NCBI GenBank assembly: GCA_023055505.1
Contig: JALIRH010000002.1
Span: 52,885,233-52,949,232 of the forward strand
Length of the DNA stretch: 64,000 nt
Direction of reading: 5' to 3'
From: Callipepla californica brunnescens
Taxonomy: Eukaryota; Chordata; Aves; Galliformes; Odontophoridae
The translations under genes were made by a program, and so were the position numbers. A model generated the notes under the pieces. That model was not told where the DNA came from, made no database searches, and saw nothing but the letters and a program-made list of their open reading frames with translations. The stretch's first letter is position 1; each line of letters begins with the position of its first letter. Shown one piece after another: positions 47,931 through 60,159 of the stretch.

Positions 47931-48650
47931 ACTGTAACAAACACATATTTTCACATCTATGTACCAAGGTCTAGGAAACTGAACATTTTTCTTATTTGAT
48001 GGCACCATGTTTTCCTAAGTCAGCAAAACTACTTGTACTAAATAGTCTTTAACAATAGCAACAAAGTTTGATATAGAACAATTAAACCAGCTGCCCAAAA
48101 AGTACTTACAAAATTTTAAGGATATGTAATCCGTTTTTTAAAAATGTATAGTTGTAGAACTACTCTCATTACCCTAAGAACTGCAAAAGGAAATAAACAA
48201 AACACAAATGTACAGCTTAAATAATTCACATGTAATTGTTTTATGCACCCAGAGAAGGAACAATCAATACCAATACTTCCACCATATTTGTCTCCCTCCT
48301 TGTCCTGTAAAGCCATATTCAATATCCTTGTTAAGTTATTGGCTATATACATTTTAGATATTCTAAGATTTTCCAGATATTAAACATAACATGAGTAAAA
48401 TAACAAGAACAGCCACAGTGATAGCATAGTTATTACAGTAAAAAGAAAGAAAAATAAGAGCAGAAGTAAGCTACTTTTTCTGTTTAACTAAACTGAGCAT
48501 TCAATTGTGATGAACCAGCAAAAAATATACCAAAATATGTTTGAGAATAACTAAAATCTTTACAAGATTCTAAGAATCAAGAATTATGCCATGAGGTCTT
48601 GATATATGTTTTGTTTTAAAAAAGCAGCAAAGCATGCATGCACATATGCA

Positions 48651-48670
48651 TAAATAAATAAATAAATAAA
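48651..48670 (+). repeat. (TAAA)n microsatellite
   Basis: Five tandem TAAA units. Confidence 0.9.
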
Positions 48671-49563
48671 AGAGCAGAAGAAATTAGCTTTCCTGCTGCA
48701 CTATATGAAGAATATGGAAGTGCAATCTGTGCTGTTGTGATGAAGTAGATCAATGAAAAAGAATTGCAAGAATCAACAAAACTGCAGCATGAATTTCTAT
48801 TCTTTACAGTCTTTCTAACTTTTCTTCAAACATATGCTTATTGATTAACATCTAAAAGCTGTCTAAAGCAGAATGCACATATTGCATGAAAGGAAAATGG
48901 AAAATAGTACTAGGGAGGTAGCTGCATTTTCAGTTATGGTTGGAAGAGTTTTCTAAGCTAAGTCTGCTGCATTAAATATGTAAGGAATTAGATGAAATTA
49001 TAACCAAATATTTATCTAAAAATAAATCTAATTAAAAGTTTTAAATTAATCTTTATACAGATTTAAACTATTACACTAGGTCTCCGGATCTCTTCAGAGA
49101 TAAATATCTCCGAAGCACAGCATATGTATTAGATAAATCAGAAAAAGAAGTCCAGATGGGTGTTTCTGTGAAATTACAATAATCAAAAGCCAAAGAAGGC
49201 AGTATTTTGGTGTGCTACTGCTGAACGGATATATTGTCAGAAATATGGGGAAAGTTTGTGATCTCAAACTTGAACCGCCTTTATTTATGCTGGAGACTTT
49301 TTGTCTAATTGCTTTTATATAAACTGATAATCATCATTTATTTTCAGAAGAAAAAGTGTGGTTTTTTAAATGATGTCATGATACTTCTTTGGAATCAGTT
49401 GAAAGTGTATCAGTTCTTCCAAGGATTCTAAGTGCTTGAACAAGGAGCAATCTTTTCAAAAGAAGATTTCTTCCTCACTTTAATTATGACATAAAATCAG
49501 AATTCTTAAAGACTCATTTGGAAAAACAAGTATATATGATGGACAAGCTGGGATGCTGTTTAA

Positions 49564-50303
49564 TAGAATCATAGAATCATAGGGGTTGGAAGGGACCTCA
49601 AGAGATCGTCAAGTCCAGCCCCCCTGCCAAAGCAGGTTACCTACACCAGGTCGCACAGGTAGGCGTCCAGGGGGGTCTTGAATATCTCCAGAGAAGGAGA
49701 CTCCACAACCCCTCTGGGCAGTCTGTGCCAGTGCTCCGTCACCCTCACCATAAAGAAGTTCTTGTGCACATTCGTGCAGAACCTCCTGTGCTGCAGCTTA
49801 TTTTAGTTTCCCCTTGACCTGTCTCCGCACACTGCTGAAAAGAGTCTGGCCACGCCACTTTTTCCCCCACACCTCAGATGTTTATAAACCTAGATCAGGT
49901 CCCCTCTCAGTCTTCTTTTCTCAAGGCCAAACAGACCCAGTTCAGTTAGCCTTTCTTCATAGGGGAGATCCTCCAGGCCCTTCACCATCTTTGTGGCCCT
50001 CCACTGGACTCTTTCCAAGAGATCCCTGTCTTTTTTGTACTGGGGAATCCAGAACTGGACACAGTACTCAAGATGAGGCCTCACCAGGGCAGAGAAGAGG
50101 GGGAGGATTACCTCCCTTGATCTGCTGGCCACGCTCTTTTTAATGCGTCCCAGAATGCCATTGGCCCTCTTGGCCTCAAGTGCACACTGATGATGACTCA
50201 TGGTCAACCTGTCGTCCACCAGGACACCCAGGTCCCTCTCTACAGAGCTCCTCTCCAGCAGGTCATCCCTCAGCCTGTACTGCTGCATGCAATTGTTCCT
50301 CCC
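49564..50303 (-). mobile_element. CR1 LINE, well preserved 740 bp
   Basis: Starts TAGAATCATAGAATCATAGG then GGTTGGAAGGGACCTCAAGA, runs through the 3' UTR and ORF2 C-terminus to the CTGTACTGCTGCATGCAATT block near 50274, where it is 5'-truncated. High similarity to the text I expect for a young subfamily, with a 132-codon open stretch. It is followed 715 bp downstream by a CR1 in the opposite orientation. Confidence 0.94.
49890..50288 (-). pseudogene. CR1 ORF2 C-terminal region, 132 codons open
   Basis: Frame begins [20 protein letters not shown], then [60 protein letters not shown] and [20 protein letters not shown], ending KRRLRGDLI. This is the ORF2 region downstream of RT. A stop or shift at about 49890 separates it from the final HWNRLPREVV block. 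It has no endonuclease or RT domain. Confidence 0.9.
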
Positions 50304-51016
50304 TAAATTTCTTATTTAAATGCTCTGATGTCAGATGAAAAATGTGAGGAAACACATCCTGTAACCTCATTTCAAATTCTGCAGCATCTGTAACTTCTGT
50401 AGCTAAGAACCTTTACAGTAAACCAGGTAAAACAATCTTCACTGTAATACTGTATGCTCACTATCCATCCCATCCTTCTCATACAGGATGTTTTAGAATC
50501 AGTCAGGATAACAGTGTTAATCTTGTTACTAAATATAACAAGAGATATCACGCTTAAATCATATGTATGAAAATCATATTTTCTCTTTAGTTATAACTGA
50601 ATTTCTGATTATCAGGGCTAAGCTTGTTAGCATACCCACTTAGAGAATTTAAATCATTAAGTCACCCAATAACCCAGGCACTGCACAGGTGATATAAGGA
50701 TCGTGTATGAGATTAATTGGAGAGAACTTGATTGAACCTTCAATATTAAGTTATGACTGATTGACAGAATCCCTCTTTATAGGAATTTTGGAAAGTTCTC
50801 GAAATTCTTTGAGGTAGCACCAATTCTGTCTCATCCATTTCATGTGAGTGGAACGTCCAAAGGCTCTCCTGAGTTGTTTCTGCTGCAGAATTACTCACTC
50901 TACACATAAATATTTTTAAATAGTCAATATAAAGTTTTTCTGTAGAAATGTTAACAGAAGACAGTCCCTATATGCAGTTAAGAAAAGAAATATCAGTTAA
51001 TTACACATATAATCTG
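50304..51016. other. Spacer between inverted CR1 copies
   Basis: About 700 bp of AT-rich sequence separating two CR1 copies of opposite orientation. No gene or other repeat recognised. Confidence 0.5.
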
Positions 51017-51711
51017 TGAGTTTGCTGATAACACGAAGCTGGGAGAAATGGCTGACACACTGGAAGGCTGTGCTGTCATTCGGGGAGACCTGGAAAGGAT
51101 GGAAAGTTAGGAAGTGAGGAAATAGATAAGGTTTAACAAGAGCAAGTGTAGAGTTCATTTAGGGAAGAATAATGGTATGCACCAGTACATGCTGGGCATG
51201 ACCTGCTGGAGAAGAGCACTGCAAAGACGGACCTGGGTATCCTGGTGAACAACAGATTGTTCATGAGCCAGCAGTGTGCCCTGGTGGCCAAGAAGGCCAA
51301 TGGCATCCTGGGGTGCTGAGTGACCTGGCTCTGTTCAGCCTTGAGAAGAGTCAGAGAGGATCTGGTCAATGTCTATAAATATCTAAGGTGCGAGAAGCAA
51401 AGTGATAAGACCAGACTTTTTTTCAGTGGAGCATGGCAACAAGACAAGGGGAAATGGCCACAAATTGATGCATAGGAAGTTCCACACAAATGTGTGTAAC
51501 AGCTTCCTCACACTAAGGGTGATGGAGCACTGGATCAGACTGCCCAGAGAGGTTGTGGAATATCCTTCTGTGGAGATGTTCAAGATTTGCTTGGACTTCT
51601 ACCTGTGCAAGCTGGTCTAGGGAGCTGCTTTGGCAGGAGGGTCGGACTAGTTGGACTCCCTGGAGGTCCCTTGCGACCCCTACAATTCTATGATTCTCTG
51701 ATTCTGTGATT
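51017..51711 (+). mobile_element. CR1 LINE with internal deletion
   Basis: Sense CR1 starting in the TTTGCTGATAACACGAAGCT block (RT catalytic-region text FADDTKL, here with an AAC reading F-A-D-N-T-K-L) and ending GATTCTCTGATTCTGTGAT. At about 51318 the text jumps from GGCATCCTGGGGTGC to CTCTGTTCAGCCTTGAG, losing roughly 200 bp (from KSVAS to the GLEHL block) relative to full CR1. The TGTGGAATATCCTTC and GGACTAGTTGGACTCCCTGG blocks are intact. Confidence 0.9.
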
Positions 51712-52819
51712 ATTAGGGTGGTCACATACATGTCATATTATGCGTCACATGCACATAAGAACATGAGGAATAGTTCAGGGAATGTCACTTGATTTACCTG
51801 AAGATGCTATTGTAAGGATACTCACATTAGAAACGTCACTAATGAACAATAGCAGACCATTCTTTTCTGGAGAAGCCCATTTCTGTGGAATTCTTTCACT
51901 ACAAAATGCCAACTTTTTTTTTTTTTTTTTCCTTGTAAGTGCTGTGTTTTGATTGTCCATGCAATTGAAGAACACAGTCAGTTTAGCTGAGCAATAGGTT
52001 TGCATCTGTGCATCTAGATCTTGATATTAGAAACCTACCTAAGAAACCTACCTAGGAAAATGTGCTCTGCACAAAATGATAGGATGAAAATTTAAAGTCA
52101 GATGGAAATATTTTGTTTTTATTATGCAAGAGGTATGTCAGAAAAAAATACAATCACAGTAGACCATTTACATTATGTAAAATCATTTTATAAATTTACA
52201 TCACAGAAAATTTGCATACCATTTAAATACTGTATTTGTAAAATTACAACTATTATTTTGTAGGTACATATTCTTAAATTACAGAAATTAAAATATTCTA
52301 AAGTACTGGTCAACAAAGCAGTGATTTTATTTCTTTCCTGTCATGATGGATCTTGGAGTAATGATTTTATTCATCACAAAAACACAGTGTAATTAATTCT
52401 GAATAAAGAAATGTTTTAAACTTTACAAGATGGATCCACTTTTGAAAGAAAACTGTTACTAAAGCAAACAAAAAAAAAATTATTTTTTCCTAAATCTGAG
52501 AAAATAAAAAGTGACATAAATCTATCTTATTAACTAAAATCTTCACTAACAGCACGTAGGTCAGGAACAATTTGATGGTGAGAACAAAATGATGAAAACT
52601 AGGATTTATCGTCTTGCCTAATAGAAGAAAATAGAAAAATAAATAAATAGGGGAAGAAAAAGAAAACAAACATTACACAATTTAGGGAGCATAAAAAATA
52701 AGGAAAGAGAAACTGTATGTTAGTACAAAGAAAATCAATGGTAGTAGAAGCCAAACAAGGGGGAAAAGAGAAAAATGTTTAAACATAGTAGAGACAATAT
52801 GAAAAAATGATTTATAATG
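51712..52819. other. Non-genic AT-rich DNA
   Basis: A T-run at 51914-51932. No repeat family or coding region recognised. Confidence 0.5.
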
Positions 52820-53600
52820 TTATTCAAGTTGGAAGAGATCTCAGGATGTCATTATGTTCATCCTTTTGCTCATAACAGAGACAGCTCTGGGGTCAGAACC
52901 GGCTGCTCAGGCCGGTGTGCACTCAAATCTTGAAAACCTCTATGGAAAGAGACTTCACAGCTTCTCTAGCCAACTTGTCTTCTCTGGCCACCTGCTGAGA
53001 TGTCTTCATGGAGAAAATGGTATTCTTTACATGCAGCCAAAATCTCTTTTATTTAATATTTTCCAAGTTGTCTCTCATTTTCCTCCTATGTGTAGCTATC
53101 TAGAGCCTAGCTCTATTTCCTTCAGAGGCACTAGGGTGCTGCTGTTAGGCTGTATCCCTACTCCAGGCTGAAATAAATATGTATTCTCAGCCTCTCCTCA
53201 CAGGGCAAGTGCTCTATCTCTGCACCAGCTTTTGTTGAACTTGTTCCAGCTTGTGTGTGATACTGCTGCATTAGGGGCCAAAGGTGGACACAGTAACGCA
53301 GATGTGTTCTAACAAGTGCTGAGCAGAGGCAGATAATCATTCCCTGCATTGTCTGGCTATGCTTCTGTTCATATGCCCCAGAGAGCTGTTGGACACCTTT
53401 TCTGGTCGAGGTTTGGCCTGTTGCCCACCAGGTCCCAAGGACTTTTCTGCAGGTCTGCTCCAAACTGGCACCCCCAGTCTGTATTTTTGAAGGGATACCT
53501 CTGTTTCAAGGACAGAACCTAGCATTTATCCCTGCTAAATTTTGCAAGGTCACTGTTGGCCATTCCTTCAGTCTGTCCAGTTCCCTTTCTTTGGTATTCT
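52820..53600 (-). mobile_element. Old CR1 LINE fragment
   Basis: Diverged antisense CR1: AAGTTGGAAGAGATCTCAGG (3' part), then TGCTGAGCAGAGGCAGATAA, GCCTGTTGCCCACCAGGTCC and the GGTCACTGTTGGCCATTCCT region near 53551. Older than the copies at 49564 and 58539. The 105- and 101-codon frames over it are not a gene. Confidence 0.8.
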
Positions 53601-53829
53601 ACTCAGAAATACAATGATTAATCTCTCCTATCTATTTTATTGTATTACCTCGCATTTCGCTAATACATTTACTAATCTCTTTTTCCCTTAACTTGTTGCT
53701 GCTGTTTTCTTCATCTAGGCATACCTTCCTACCTTTTTTCCTCCCTCTTTCCCTCCCCAGGGTGTGAACCTGAGGGCCCCTTCTCCCCCTGTAGTGGAAC
53801 TAGGCCCACAATTTCTCAGTGTACTGGAG
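53601..53829. other. Pyrimidine-rich spacer inside old CR1 region
   Basis: T/C-rich sequence (about 53690-53790) without clear CR1 text; either an insertion or CR1 too diverged to read. Confidence 0.35.
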
Positions 53830-53985
53830 TACAGATTCCTTTGGAATTCCCCTTCTACTGACCTTTAGGTAGATCATCACCCATTAACCATGATCCTCTG
53901 GGACTAACCATCCAGCAAGTCTTTTACTAGCATCTCAAGATCCATGCCTTTCCAATAGCATTCTCTCATACAGGTAAGAAGTCCT
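53830..53985 (-). mobile_element. Old CR1 LINE fragment, probable continuation
   Basis: ATCATCACCCATTAACCATG then ATCCTCTGGGACTAACCATC and CAGCAAGTCTTTTACTAGC resemble the antisense CR1 RT region (family text around 'CCTCTGGGCTCGACCATCCA'). Same orientation as 52820-53600, so probably one original element. Confidence 0.55.
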
Positions 53986-54341
53986 GCTGGCCATCTGGCA
54001 AAACTAACACGTAATTTTTATCTTCAAGTTTTCTTCTGTTGTGGTAATAAGCTTTCATCCAGAATAAAATTTCGGAGTGAATTTCAATGGGAGTCATATT
54101 TGGGATTCAGTGAATAATACAGTACAGACACATAGTCAAACTTGTGTTACATAGATCTTTAGTAGCCTTTGAACAAGTGAGCAAAAAGAATGTAATGCGC
54201 AACACTGGGTGCTTGAAACCTCAACTTGGTATCAGATCAAGATGTTTTATTTGGGAGTAAAGGACAAGTTCTTCCCTAAGGAACGAAATCAGCTTGAAAA
54301 AGGGGCAGCTCATTTGTTACTAAAGTCATCCCAAAAGATTG
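53986..54341. other. Non-genic spacer
   Basis: AT-rich sequence before the solo LTR. No feature recognised. Confidence 0.5.
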
Positions 54342-54346
54342 AAGTG

Positions 54347-54910
54347 TGTCAACAGTTTACTGGGCCAGTTCGGCCTGGTTCTGCGACACTTGGTGTGGGG
54401 CACCCATGTCCCAAGAAAAGGGAAAGGGGGAAGGGAAAAGGGAAAAGGGAGATGAGCCTCGGAACAAAACAGCAGCAACGATCTGAGAAGGAAAGCTAAT
54501 TTACTAAATAAGATATTGGAATGCAAAATGACACAATATTGTTACAGTATAATTGGAATTGAAGCTAATCAATCAAATAAAATGAGCAAGAGAGAGTGTC
54601 CGATAAACCGAAGGCCTTACACTAACGCTGAAGGAGAGACGGCAGTGAGCACCCACTGCTGAGTCAGTCCCAAAGGAAAGAGTGTGTCCCATGACCACAG
54701 ACAGTTTTTATCTTTCCCTCTGAGTGGAAAAACACAAAAATGCAAAGCATCGCACAGTCCTCTAAGGAATGTAGTTCTTCTCTTCTGAGACAGGTATACT
54801 TGGAATTACTGATGATCCATGGAGCCGGAGCATTAACTCTTTAATTCTTAATGCACTACATGATGTTATGATGTGGAATACCAATGCCAAAAAGTCATAA
54901 AACCATGACA
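54347..54910 (-). mobile_element. Solo LTR (560 bp ERVL-like family), third copy
   Basis: Starts TGTCAACAGTTTACTGG and ends AACCATGACA. Flanks AAGTG (54342-54346) and AAATG (54911-54915) form a 5 bp duplication with one mismatch. It shares the purine-rich run (54415-54452), GATCTGAGAAGGAAAGCTAA and TTTACTAAATAAGATATTGG, and the GAGCATTAACTCTTTAATTC end with copies at 10738 and 16030. It retains a few CpGs the other copies lack. Strand is inferred as minus. Confidence 0.86.
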
Positions 54911-54915
54911 AAATG

Positions 54916-57900
54916 ACAATGGACAAACGGTGACAAATTGAAGAACTGATGTCAACACAACAACAAAAATAATGTCAGTTATTGCTTACAGTATAGATTT
55001 AATGTTACACGTAGCTAAATAAAACACTGATATTTCTGATACTTGTTGGACAGTGTTGGACACAAATAGCCTGTGCAACAGATACATGGCTTACTGGTCT
55101 GTAAATTGAAGTACTCCATCAATTGACACATCACAGAACTGAGAAGGAAGAGCAAGAAAAGAATTAAAAGATTATAAAAGAAAATATTGTGGCTGTCTTA
55201 GGGACACTTGAGGGTGATATGCAATATGCAAATTGGTTAGCAAGGAGGGAAAAAATGTTTGACTTTTTCAAATAAATTCTAAATGATGGTTTTAGGATTA
55301 TTGCCACTCCTTACAGGTCTTGAAAATATTTACTAAGGAGTTCTTAAGTTTTCATGTGCTGTACATGAGTTATATCACTTTCAAGCTGACAGTGCTTCAG
55401 TGACTTCCAAGAATAATATAAAATTCTAGCTACTATTCATTGTTACTTCTCTTAAATTAATTAATATAATGAATTAAATTTACTGGGCTAATGTCATGTA
55501 GTGCATTTAATTAGATGTATTCTGCAAGAAATTATCTTCAGTGATTCAGAAAAAAAATCAAGCAATAATAGGAAGTACATTGTTAAAATGAAGTAGAAAT
55601 AAAGTAGCAGATAAACAGGGAAGAAATGACATAACATTGAAGAGATCTGAAAGATGGGTACTGAGATGCAGAAGACAAAAAAAAAAATCATTTCTTCATG
55701 GGCTATGTGGTTTAAGATTTACAGAAAAAGGGAAAAACATCCAGAAAGTAAAAATATATATACATTTTTGAACTAGGTCAAAACGAAGTAATTTAATCTG
55801 ACAAAGAAAACTTATTGCATAAAAATGACAATCTACTTAAAGCAATAAAAATCACTCTATTATCATTTTAAGACTTTTTCAGTTCTTAAACAGAAAATGA
55901 TATATATACCTTTGAGCTCATTGCTTATCTTTCACACTATTAAATATAAATTGTTAACAAGAGAATGTAAATTACTGCAGTTAGATTAATGATTATTACA
56001 TAGTGAATTTCAGATGAAATAATTAGACTCAATTTTTAACCCTGATTGTGCAGGTATTAAGTCCCTTGTTAGCTGTGTATTGTCTTGCCAGATGAAGATA
56101 ATATTGGAGGGAAAAAAAGGTAAATTTAAATTATTTCCTTGAAAAGTGATTTTAACATAGGAGAAGCCAAATCTCATGAAAATTTTATAAATACAATTGT
56201 ACATAAAAAAAAAGTGTCTTTTTCCTAAGAAATCCTATATAGTCAGTGGGGGGACATGTATTCTATATTTTTTTCACTAGTCTTCTTTCAAATTACAGAC
56301 CTACTTGTTCTGTTTCAAAAGTCGGAATATTTTTGAGTATATTTTTCTTCCTGTGAAATACTGAATGCATCTTCAGCTGAGAATTCTTTTTAATTCTGTA
56401 TTTGGATTTTAGAAATGGGTAAATGAATGTACGCTCTGAAAAGAAAAAGGAGCTACATGTTTCTCTGTGATGCTGTGTGGTTTGGTGATGTTTGTCAGTT
56501 TGAATAGGTATTTGTGAGGATTCCTTTGACAGTAGCATTTTGGAACACTCAATCTAGATTAAAAAATCATGCATTTCATACCAAACAAGTCATAAATCCC
56601 AGGCACTTCAATTTTTTTTTTAAAGAGAAATATCATTTGAGACTCAACATGAGGTATTTTATCACCTAATCTATTCAAGAGCAAGCAGGCATTTTCAATA
56701 CATAGGCTTAATATCATTTACTCAAAGCCACAGAGAAAGTTTGTGCCAAAGTAGGAAGTTAATCTGTGTAGTGTAGCATCACAGCTGTTTTTACATAATT
56801 ATCTGATAACCAAATATATAATTTCAGAACCAAACTCTCGGGCTCCATCAAATACAAAACTCCTACTTTGCAGGTTGTGGAAGCCATAAAATCACCTTTC
56901 TTCTTTTCTTCTCTTATTCTATTAGCCTAATTTGGCACTAATTCATTCTTATAGTTTGTAAAAGCATCCTTCTGAATCTCTCACAGTACATTATTGGAAT
57001 CCTTCAGTCAAGGCCTTTGGTGCCTTCTGTGATTTCTTTTCTGGGCTGCAGTGACAGTATTAATTGCCCATTGATGTTTCAATGAAAACATGTTTGTGCT
57101 GAACAGAGTTGCCTGAAGGGCAAATTGCGTTAATCAAAGCTCATTAACCCTAGTGAATAGCATCTTGAGTCAGCTCCAACTATGAAGTGAATCTGTTTAG
57201 AGCACTTCCTCATAATTTAGTCCCTGAAGAATTAAAGAATACTGGAAAAGTTCCCCAAAAATATAATAATTATCATAATATTAAAAGCCCTGAAAGAATT
57301 AGGGAAAAATAAAAGTTGAAGTTAGCAAGTCTGACAGAAGAGAATTGAAGAAAGTTTGTACCTGCTCTTCAGTCCATTGTGTCCTTCCAGGCACATACTT
57401 GCTTTCAGGCTTGGTTTTATGTATCTCTTTTGACCTGAGCTAAACAACGCTGAATCCGCTATTGTCCTTAAGACAGTTCCTTCCATCAGCTCTGAGGCTG
57501 ACTGCTTCCTGCTCCACGTTGTCCGTCAGTTCCTCTTCTCAAACTGTGATTTTGTAGCTTCATGCTGTGAGCTACATCTCAAAGTTTCTTCAGAATTTTC
57601 AGCTGCTCAAAAGAGAAGGACAAGACCTCTTTTTCCTCAAGAGATCCAGCTCTTCCTGTCATTCCTCTCTTAAGAAGACATCATGAAAAAAAGGTTAAAA
57701 AAAAAAAGGAAAAACAAGTAAGCAAGCAAGAAAATAAACAAAATCTTATGCACCAAATTAAGACATCCTAGAGATTTTAGTATCACATATTCATTCTTAG
57801 TAGTACAGCACATAAGTTGCCATTAGTAACACAAAACATCCCCGCAATTCCTAGTGCTACATGTATGGTAAGTAACCAGAATTAGTTTGACAGTGGCAGT

Positions 57901-58538
57901 GAGAAAGACAAACTGTTCGTTTTTTGCCTCAAAACTTGCTTTGTGGGGCCTTTCTGGTGATAAGACTCTGACAACTGCGAATTATCAGGGTGGGTGTCAC
58001 TGTGCCACATTACCTCTGCTTATGGTTGTAAAGATAAGCAAAAGTGGGGGCAAGCAGTCTTTCTCGGGGTACAGCTTGGAGAACTTGATCACTGCAAAAG
58101 ATGATAATGCTTGTGCATGGCAACTAGGGCACCACTTCCTGCTGGCTTATCTGTTGGGCCAGATATGTCACACAGACAGAGAGAAAAGAAAAAAAAAAAT
58201 AAATACAGAGAAATGGGGGATAAAAGGCCTTCGCTAAACTAAGGACTTTGGAAAAGAACTCTCAAAGAAAAAAAAAAAAAGAAAATGTTTCTAAATAGTA
58301 ATATTGACACACTGTATTTGTGGAAATTCTGAAGAAATATTTCCTACTTATATTTTCCTCCTTTTTTTTTTTAATTAATATTACCAGTTCTTTAGCCAAT
58401 TTCTTGCCCAATTTACATTTCTATTATCAAAGTCTTTCATGAAATAGAAATACATGAGTATTACTACTTGTATATTTATTTTCTTAATTTATTATTTGAT
58501 TTGCCTGAGTTCCCTTTATGAACCTTGCTTTGTCATTT
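54916..58538. other. Non-genic DNA, part possibly regulatory
   Basis: AT-rich with poly(A) runs at about 58186-58199 and 58267-58281. The stretch 56990-57200 is repeat-free and has homeodomain/TCF-like words (TATTAATTGCCC, GCGTTAATCAAAGC). A 116-codon plus frame at 57887-58237 starts at TTG and has no domain I recognise. Confidence 0.45.
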
Positions 58539-58706
58539 CATCATAGAATCATAGAATCATAGGGGTTGGAAGGGACCTCCAGAGATCATTGATTCCAACG
58601 CCCCTGCCAAAGCAGGTTCCCTACACCAGGTCGCAGAGGTAGGCGTCCAGGTGGGTCTTGAATATCTCCAGAGAAGAAGATTCCGCAATCCCCCTGGGCA
58701 GCCATA
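58539..58706 (-). mobile_element. CR1 LINE tail, 165 bp, young subfamily
   Basis: ATCATAGAATCATAGAATCA then TAGGGGTTGGAAGGGACCTC, GCAGGTTCCCTACACCAGGT and GGCGTCCAGGTGGGTCTTGA. Nearly the same text as the first 150 bp of the copy at 49564, so the same subfamily. 5'-truncated just after CCCCCTGGGCAG. Confidence 0.94.
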
Positions 58707-60159
58707 TTTGGATTTTTTTTAATGAAATTCTTTTAAGTATGTAATTTTTTTCTTTTGCAATTATTTTTTATTTCTATATAAAAGGACACATTTTTCATAT
58801 AGTAATTGTTCCTAATACCTTTTACTTCAGCATTATCCTCTGTGACTCATCAGAAACAAATAAATAAAACATGAAGAGAATTGGCAATAGAAGAACTTTA
58901 GGACGATGTATGGTTAAAGAATATAAATAAATTACAAAAGGGAGAAAGGGAGAAGAGTGAATAGTTTGCTGACATTCAACTAAACTTTAATCATTCTTTT
59001 TCCAAAGAGGTAATTGCTATTTACAGGAGTTCTAGGTCATGACTCCATCTTGCACCCAACTTAGAAGAAGTGCCTGAACAATATAGCACACCGTGAGACC
59101 TGGACTGTGAATGAACACATCTTCAGGCTTCCTAAAGTGCAATGCATCATTAAAAATAAATCAAAGCCTGTAAAAGTTGACATATTGTAGCTGTTTTCCT
59201 CACTCCATCTGCTTTAATTTGACACATTTTCAGAGAAAAGTCACCATTCATTTCATATCTAAACCTGTCAAATTCTTTTCCTTCAATTTATACCTGAGAA
59301 GTCAAGATTCTTAGCATGGTTTTCTAAAAATCTGTGGAGAGTCACTGTATATAATAATTAAGTGGTGAAAAAAAAATAAAAGAATGTGAGTAAATATTAA
59401 AAACTTTAAATCAGGGGAAAAAAAAACACTATTTAAAGCACTAAAACTCAGTGTTAAATAGGGAATGAAAAGTAATTTTTACTTAGAATATTCTAAATAC
59501 ATATCTAACATTAATAGTGTTAGCAGAGGAATAAGGCTTTGTAAAATCTTGCAGTGACAAAAATGGCAAATATCCGAAAATAACAAATCACTTCGTTCTG
59601 GTGTCCAGTAAGTATTTCTGTAATAGGTAAAGAATGCTAGGCAGCATGGATTCATGATTCTACCACCTGAGGGAAAGAAGAGTAACGGCCACTGACAAGT
59701 AGCTGCAATCAGGCCTTCTGTATGTCAGTATGGAAATAAGGTGACAGCTATTTAGGAACAGATGCATCTCTGACTTTGATCAGCAAATCCATCATGAGCC
59801 TAATAGTCAAAATTTGTCAGGAAGAATTAGTGTCTAACCAGATATCAGAATGGCTTATTTTCATGTTCAAACAGCAGTTTTTCAACAGCTTATGAAAGTG
59901 CTCAATTTGTATGCACTTTAATAACATTGGAAAGATTTTTTCCTAATTTAGCATTTCTTCCTTCTTTCTTCCCTTCTTTTCCTCCTTCATCCAGTTAAAA
60001 AATACAGATTCTGAATAACATTTAGAGAAACAATCTGAAGGAAAACAACAAATAAGTAAGAAAAATCTACCTCCATAGAACTGTTTTAAGTAAAATCCTA
60101 AGTAATCAACTAGAGTTTATAAGAAAAAGTACTAGGTCATACTAAATATGAGGAGAAGG
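58707..60159. other. Non-genic AT-rich DNA
   Basis: No repeat family, gene or RNA recognised. Confidence 0.5.

Larger units (their letters stand above)
46923..49563. other. Non-genic AT-rich DNA
   Basis: CAAA tracts at 47873-47896 and 47909-47930 and a TAAA tract at 48651-48670. No gene or named repeat recognised; the 118-codon minus frame at 47588-47944 runs over the CAAA tracts and is not convincing. Confidence 0.5.

Noticed and set aside
57887..58237. 116-codon plus-strand frame
   Set aside because: Begins at TTG, has no recognisable domain, ends in a lysine-rich A-run and lacks splice or promoter context.
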